Shown: positions 33,387 to 37,737 of the stretch, one piece after another
Layout: the number at the start of each line of letters is the position of its first letter
Numbering within the stretch: position 1 is the first letter of the stretch
Source: Candidatus Omnitrophota bacterium
GTDB taxonomy: Bacteria; Omnitrophota; Koll11; Duberdicusellales; 4484-171
Direction of reading: 5' to 3'
Length of the DNA: 37,737 bases
Assembly: GCA_030692055.1 (NCBI GenBank)
Contig: JAUYCY010000144.1
Coordinates: 1-37,737, forward strand
Position numbers and translations under genes: made by a program
Notes under the pieces: generated by a model
What the model saw: only the letters and a program-made list of their open reading frames with translations
Told to the model about the DNA's origin: nothing
Databases searched by the model: none

Positions 33387-34556
33387 TCAATCTTCTCTAT
33401 TTCTTAAAACAAGGTGATAGGCATTTAACAAATTTTTTGCGCTGATTTTCCAATTATACTTTTCTTCAGCTCTTTTTCTTGCCTTATCACCCAAATTTTT
33501 ACGAAGTTTTTCATCTTCCAAGAGTCTTATTATTCCTTCCGATAGAGAATTCGCATCTCCTGAGGCGGTTAAGATTGCGCATCCATCTACCATTTTGCGA
33601 ATCTCTCCCACATCGCTAGCTACAATTGGCTTTCCCGAAGCCAAATACTCTGCTATTTTTAAGGGGCTTTTGCATCTGGTTATTTCATTATCCTCAAAAC
33701 AGGCAACCGCAATATCAGAAGAGGCAATGTACTCGGGAACCTCATTATGCCCAACCGCCCCGGTAAAGACTATCTTACCATCCAGAGACAAATCTTTGGC
33801 TAACTTTTTTAACTCTTTAAGCTTTAAACCGTCACCTACAATAAGAAAATCTGCCTTTATGCCTTTATCTAAAATTATCTTGGCTGCCTTAATAAACAAA
33901 TGAGCATATTGCGCTCCCTGAAGTTGGCCTAGATATAACACCGTAGAACTGTTAAGATTATATCTTTTTTTAATTCTTTCACCGGAAATCCGTGGATTAA
34001 ATCTATCTAAATCAGCACCCACATGCACATCGAACAGCATATTTTTATCTACGCCCAAGCTTAGACATAAATTCTTTAATTTTTGGCTGGAAACCGAGAC
34101 GGTATCCACTATCTTTGGTATAGTCATCTCAAAAATGTGTAAGTACCATCCCACAAATTTAATAGGCGAGACAACCGAATCGTAGTAAATCTTTTCTTCC
34201 CAATCATCCCAGTCATAGTGAACTGGTTTATTTTTTAGCCAGCAATTTAACAAAACCGGCAATGCTACATAATGAAAGCATTTTTGAAAATGAACTACAT
34301 TGGCCCAGTCTACAAGTTTGGAAAAATTAAAACAATTTCTTAATAAAGCTTTTATTCCATAATCTCTTTTGATTGGAATAAATTCGATATGATCTTTTAT
34401 ATATGGGGCGTTAACTGTATCTAAATTAAGAGGAAAATATACGAGCTTAATCTGAAGCCCCTGGCTGGCAAATTCTTTAGCAAAATTAACAATTCTTATA
34501 GTCCAAGGCTCGAGTTTGGAATTTACATCATGGGGATGAATCATCAATATTCTCAT
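33387..34556 (-). CDS. GT4-family glycosyltransferase
   Basis: A 389-residue GT-B transferase with an N-terminal domain opening MRILMIHPHDVNSK and a C-terminal domain holding VLYLGQLQGAQY, FTGAVGHNEVPEYI and SPLKIAEYLASGKPIVASDVG. The last is the usual GT4 donor-site helix, with Glu kept in AEY. The first catalytic Glu of E-x7-E is not obvious, since the segment reads CFEDNEITRCKSPLKIAEY. It starts 38 bases after the T-run of the terminator at 34595-34624 with only a weak Shine-Dalgarno (TTAAG), and probably opens the five-gene transferase operon. Confidence 0.87.
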   Translation of the reverse strand: MRILMIHPHDVNSKLEPWTIRIVNFAKEFASQGLQIKLVYFPLNLDTVNAPYIKDHIEFIPIKRDYGIKALLRNCFNFSKLVDWANVVHFQKCFHYVALPVLLNCWLKNKPVHYDWDDWEEKIYYDSVVSPIKFVGWYLHIFEMTIPKIVDTVSVSSQKLKNLCLSLGVDKNMLFDVHVGADLDRFNPRISGERIKKRYNLNSSTVLYLGQLQGAQYAHLFIKAAKIILDKGIKADFLIVGDGLKLKELKKLAKDLSLDGKIVFTGAVGHNEVPEYIASSDIAVACFEDNEITRCKSPLKIAEYLASGKPIVASDVGEIRKMVDGCAILTASGDANSLSEGIIRLLEDEKLRKNLGDKARKRAEEKYNWKISAKNLLNAYHLVLRNRED

Positions 34557-34594
34557 CTTAAGATATAAAATATATTTTTACAAATTCTTCTTAG

Positions 34595-34624
34595 TAAAAA
34601 AAGAAATGGTAGATGCGTACCATT
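34595..34624 (-). terminator. Intrinsic terminator after the SGNH-TPR gene
   Basis: On the minus strand AATGGTA (34624-34618) pairs exactly with TACCATT (34611-34605) around the six-base loop CGCATC and is followed by TCTTTTTTT. It lies 84 bases after the SGNH-TPR stop and separates that gene from the transferase operon. The remainder of the 34557-34707 gap is AT-rich with nothing else clear. Confidence 0.8.
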
Positions 34625-34707
34625 ATTAATAAAAATAGAATATAAAATAATTTAACTAATCGTTGCATTTCAATTTAAAATTCAACTATAAATTTCAAAT
34701 TAATAAA

Positions 34708-36186
34708 TCACTTTCTAAAATATTCTTTTAATATTGTGTTGGCGACGTTTTCTGCCAAAAGATGATTTCCTAATTGTGTACAATGACCAAATTCACCGCC
34801 AAAGATATCAGTAAAATAATCGGTATATTTGGCTTTCCTTAACGCCTCCTTAAATACTTTTTCATTATCTATGAATATGATTCCATCTGTTTTTTTAAAT
34901 ATTTTCTTGAGTGGCTCAACGCTTCGCACCGGATATTGCACACATACAAGCTGTATTTTTCTTTTATCTAATATTTCTTTAAGCTTTTTGTAATTACTAC
35001 GCATCACAGGAATATAATATCCATGTCTTAAATCATTTACTTTTTCATAACATTTTTTTGCGGATTTATGTTGGCCTATTTCTCTATATAAAATTGCCAG
35101 ACAACCAAATGCTTCCTCGTTTCTGGGATTTATCTTAACGGCCCTCTTAAGCGCTTTCTCTGCCTGGGCAAATTTTCCATCCATAAAATAACGAATTCCT
35201 AAGCTTGCATAAGCCCCATCACAATTAGGGTCTATTTCAATGGCTTGCCTAAGCGCTTTCTCTGCTTGGTCAAACTTTCTTTCCATAAGATAGCAGTCTC
35301 CCAATACTAAATATGCTCTTACGTTTTTGGGATTTAGCTCGACCCATTTTTTAAGAACTTCTTCTGCCTGAGAAAATTTTCCTTGCCCACCATAGAGACT
35401 TACTAAATCTTGATATATTGCGTCGTCTTTAGGATTAAGCTCTAGGGCTTTATTTAAATAATCTTCGGATTCAACATATCTTTCTGTTTCTCGATAAAGC
35501 CCTCCTAATTCCTTATATGCCTGGTAGTTTTTCAGATTAACTTCTATTGCTTTTTTAAGCGAGGCTTCATTCAGAGGGTAATTTATATTATTGGAATTCT
35601 TTTCTTTTGTTTCGGTAATAGCGAGATTCGAATTTGGAAAAGTAATATATTTTTTATCTTGAAATTTATTTATTATGTGCAGCCGAAGCAATCTTATAAA
35701 TTTGTAAATTTTTAAAGTCCTAAAATATGAAAGTATACTTTTACCTTTTGCAAAAATTGGATTATAGGGAATATGCTCGCCCCAATCATTTATCCCCATC
35801 ATAGTAATTACCATATGAGGTTTATATTTGTTAAGGTTATCGTCGAGCTGATTCAGAACAGCTACAGTATTGGTTCCAGCTACACCTTTATTTATCACGC
35901 TAAATTTTATTCCAATGTTACGCTTATTCAAAATCTTTTCTAACTGGCTAGGATAGGAATTTTCCTCTCCGCAAGCAGTTGTAGACTCTCCCAAGCACAT
36001 GATACGAAATGAATCCTTCCGTCTAAGAGAGACCTGATTTCTATATTCCTGCCGAGCAAGAAAAATAGCCCCGCCAATACGCAACCCCAATTCCAAAATA
36101 AAGAAAAATAACAAAATTCCCAAGATTATTAGCATTATCTTCTGCCTGAGGGATATTTTTATATGTTCGGGGTTGCTACTAAGCAT
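34708..36186 (-). CDS. Membrane-anchored SGNH hydrolase with inserted TPR block (copy 1)
   Basis: A 492-residue protein with a TM anchor at about 16-42. SGNH block I is GEST (Ser68 as nucleophile), block II has G104 in the VAGTNT segment, and block III is GINDWG (N133). Residues ~205-390 are about five TPRs (for example NKALELNPKD, RQAIEIDPN, KRAVKINPRN). The last block, EFGHCTQLGNHLLAE (E465, H468), follows after residue 460. The TPRs are thus inside the hydrolase fold, between blocks III and V. The usual Asp of the terminal DxxH is Glu here. SGNH enzymes de-esterify or acetyl-transfer on glycans; the catalytic domain should face the periplasm. It is followed by a terminator. Confidence 0.85.
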   Translation of the reverse strand: MLSSNPEHIKISLRQKIMLIILGILLFFFILELGLRIGGAIFLARQEYRNQVSLRRKDSFRIMCLGESTTACGEENSYPSQLEKILNKRNIGIKFSVINKGVAGTNTVAVLNQLDDNLNKYKPHMVITMMGINDWGEHIPYNPIFAKGKSILSYFRTLKIYKFIRLLRLHIINKFQDKKYITFPNSNLAITETKEKNSNNINYPLNEASLKKAIEVNLKNYQAYKELGGLYRETERYVESEDYLNKALELNPKDDAIYQDLVSLYGGQGKFSQAEEVLKKWVELNPKNVRAYLVLGDCYLMERKFDQAEKALRQAIEIDPNCDGAYASLGIRYFMDGKFAQAEKALKRAVKINPRNEEAFGCLAILYREIGQHKSAKKCYEKVNDLRHGYYIPVMRSNYKKLKEILDKRKIQLVCVQYPVRSVEPLKKIFKKTDGIIFIDNEKVFKEALRKAKYTDYFTDIFGGEFGHCTQLGNHLLAENVANTILKEYFRK

Positions 36187-36318
36187 ATAACTTTTTTTAT
36201 TAGCTATAATAAATAATAAAGCTATTTCACTTCATCATTGAGATGGTCACATCAATTAACCTTGCAAAATATAATTATTTTTTTACCCGCCTTTCTGAGG
36301 AGAAAAAATAAATCGTAG

Positions 36319-36359
36319 AGAATAACCATTATAAATAAAATAAAAATATGGACTATTCT
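36319..36359. repeat. Imperfect inverted repeat in the 36187-36425 gap
   Basis: AGAATA (36319-36324) and CCAT (36326-36329) pair with TATTCT (36354-36359) and ATGG (36348-36351). On the minus strand a T-rich stretch (TTTATTTTTTC) begins about ten bases after the stem, so it may be a weak terminator for the upstream SGNH-TPR copy. I see no convincing promoter or ribosome-binding site for the downstream copy in the rest of this 239 bp gap. Confidence 0.3.
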
Positions 36360-36425
36360 ATATATTCTTCGCATATGCCTTTAGGTGAAAGCATGTTTTA
36401 TCAATACATCAAACTGCCTGTTAAA

Positions 36426-37737
36426 CTACCTGTTGAAATATTTTTTCAATATCACATTGGCTATATTTTCCGCCAAAAGATGGTTCCCTAATTCTGTGCA
36501 ATGACCAAAGTCACCGCCGAATATATCGGTAAAATAATCTCTGTATTTTGCCTTTGCCAGCGCCTGTTTAAATACCATTTCATTGTCTACGAAAATAATC
36601 CCTTCTGGTTTCTTAAATATTTTCTTAAGCGGCTCAACGCTGCGGACCGGATATTGTACACATATAAGCTGTATTCTTCTTTTATCTAATATTTCTTTAA
36701 GCTTTTTGTAATTATTACGCATCACAGGAATATAATATCCATCTCTTAAATTATTTGCTTTTTCATAATATTTTTTTGCGGATTTATATTGGCCTATTTC
36801 TCTATATAAAATTGCCAGACAACCAAATGCTTTTTCATTAGTAGAATTTATTTCGATGGCTTTCTTTAACGCTGCTTCTGCTTGAGGAAATTTCCCATCC
36901 GCAAAATAACAGTCTCCTAAATTTTGATAGGCTCCATCGGATTCGGGGTATATTTCAATGGTCTTTCTTAACACCTTCTCTGCTTGTTCGAATTTTTTTT
37001 CCATAATATAACAACGCCCCAATAATAAATATGCTCCTTCATTTTTTGGATTCAGTTCAATCCATTTTATTAAAACTTCTTCTGCCTGAGAAAATTTTCC
37101 TTCTCCAGTATAAAGACTTACTAAATCTTGATATATCGCTTCATCTTTAGGATTAAGCTCTAGGGCTTTATTTAAATAATCTTCGGATTCAACATATCTT
37201 TGTGTTTCTCGATAAAACCATCCTAATTCCTTATATGCCTGGTAGTTTTTCGGATTAACTTCTATTGCTTTTTTAAGTGAAACTTCATTTAAAGTGGAAT
37301 TTTTATTATCAGAATGATCTTCTTTTGATTCGATAATAGTCAGATTTAAATCTGGTGAATTAATAGATTTTTTTACTTTAAATTTATTTATTATGTGCAG
37401 CCGAAGCAATCTTATAAATTTATAAATTTTTAAAGTCCTAAAATATGAAAGCATACTTTTACCTTTTGCAAAAATTGGATTATAGGGAATATGCTCGCCC
37501 CAATCATTTATCCCCATCATCGTAATTACCATATGGGGTTTATATTTGTTAAGGTTATCGTCAAGCTGATCCAGAATAGCATCAGTATTAGTTCCAGCTA
37601 CACCTTTATTTATCACGCTAAATTTTATTCCAATGTTACGCTCATTTAAAATCTTTTCTAACTGGCTAGAATAGGAATTTTCCCCTCCGCAAGCAGTTGT
37701 GGACTCTCCCAAGCACATGATACGAAATGAATCCTTC
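36426..37737 (-). CDS. Membrane-anchored SGNH hydrolase with inserted TPR block (copy 2, N-terminus beyond window)
   Basis: This is the tandem paralogue of the gene at 34708-36186. The frame remains open to the right edge and its first visible residues (KDSFRIMCLGEST) match copy 1 at residues 58-69, so ~57 N-terminal residues including the anchor lie outside; the full length should again be ~492. It has the same GEST nucleophile, GINDWG block and TPR insert, but ends DFGHCTELGNHLLAE, with the canonical Asp in DxxH. By eye about 80 percent of residues agree with copy 1; the N-terminal hydrolase part is nearly identical and the linker before the TPRs and the TPRs themselves differ most. This indicates recent duplication with divergence in the repeat region. 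Confidence 0.85.
   Translation of the reverse strand, partial: KDSFRIMCLGESTTACGGENSYSSQLEKILNERNIGIKFSVINKGVAGTNTDAILDQLDDNLNKYKPHMVITMMGINDWGEHIPYNPIFAKGKSMLSYFRTLKIYKFIRLLRLHIINKFKVKKSINSPDLNLTIIESKEDHSDNKNSTLNEVSLKKAIEVNPKNYQAYKELGWFYRETQRYVESEDYLNKALELNPKDEAIYQDLVSLYTGEGKFSQAEEVLIKWIELNPKNEGAYLLLGRCYIMEKKFEQAEKVLRKTIEIYPESDGAYQNLGDCYFADGKFPQAEAALKKAIEINSTNEKAFGCLAILYREIGQYKSAKKYYEKANNLRDGYYIPVMRNNYKKLKEILDKRRIQLICVQYPVRSVEPLKKIFKKPEGIIFVDNEMVFKQALAKAKYRDYFTDIFGGDFGHCTELGNHLLAENIANVILKKYFNR

Noticed and set aside
34557..34594. Promoter for the GT4 gene: TTTACT, 18-base spacer, TATATT
   Set aside because: The -35 resemblance is poor, the -10 lies in a uniformly AT-rich stretch where such hexamers are expected by chance, and it overlaps the terminator T-run.
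34708..37737. Repeated DNA as a mobile element or assembly artefact
   Set aside because: The two copies have diverged in a protein-coding manner, concentrated in linker and TPR positions with both frames intact, and there are no terminal repeats or transposase; gene duplication explains it.

Overview
The window is one continuous envelope-polysaccharide locus from a Gram-negative-type (diderm) bacterium. All 30 genes I can support lie on the minus strand, packed with 1 to 14 bp overlaps or gaps of a few tens of bases. No stretch over 300 bases lacks a gene. I see no tRNA, rRNA, insertion sequence, integrase or CRISPR array. A Wza-type export protein plus a beta-barrel protein imply an outer membrane. 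The AT-rich DNA, the SLH-like/LamG secreted protein and the dense mix of radical SAM and glycosyltransferase genes remind me of uncultivated PVC-related lineages such as Omnitrophota. That placement is impression, not proof.

Layout in the direction of transcription (high to low coordinates). (1) 37737-34708: two tandem, about 80 percent identical membrane-anchored SGNH hydrolases, each with a TPR block inserted in the hydrolase fold, the second followed by an intrinsic terminator at 34595-34624. (2) 34556-29198: GT4, radical SAM/SPASM, two GT2 and another GT4, translationally coupled. (3) A near-consensus sigma70 promoter (29084-29111) then opens the export operon, 29064-23192: PilZ protein, secreted SLH-like/LamG protein, outer-membrane beta-barrel, Wza-like export protein, Wzz-like chain-length protein, and a CpsD-type tyrosine kinase with a Tyr-rich tail. 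The operon ends in a structured intergenic element with a clear terminator (23101-23130). (4) 23091-1404: the synthesis and modification operon: Wzy/WaaL-like protein with TPRs, deacetylase-methyltransferase fusion, second Wzy-like protein, B12-type radical SAM protein, two methyltransferases, asparagine-synthase-type amidotransferase, MurJ-family flippase, GT2, a 977-residue methyltransferase-GT2-GT9 fusion, a second radical SAM/SPASM protein, ATP-grasp ligase, PHP phosphoesterase, GT4, PIG-L deacetylase and a DUF2723 GT-C membrane protein. (5) After a 128 bp gap, a second B12-type radical SAM gene runs off the left edge.

Together the genes describe a Wzx/Wzy-type pathway: cytoplasmic glycosyltransferases build a lipid-linked unit, a MurJ-like flippase moves it, one or two Wzy/WaaL-like enzymes polymerise or ligate it, Wzz and the tyrosine kinase set chain length, and Wza plus the beta-barrel export it. 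PilZ suggests cyclic-di-GMP control. The unusual part is the modification chemistry: four radical SAM enzymes, four methyltransferase domains, two deacetylases, an amidotransferase, an ATP-grasp ligase and two SGNH esterase-like proteins. I see no exosortase or sugar-nucleotide synthesis genes, and no initiating phosphoglycosyltransferase, so these must be encoded elsewhere.
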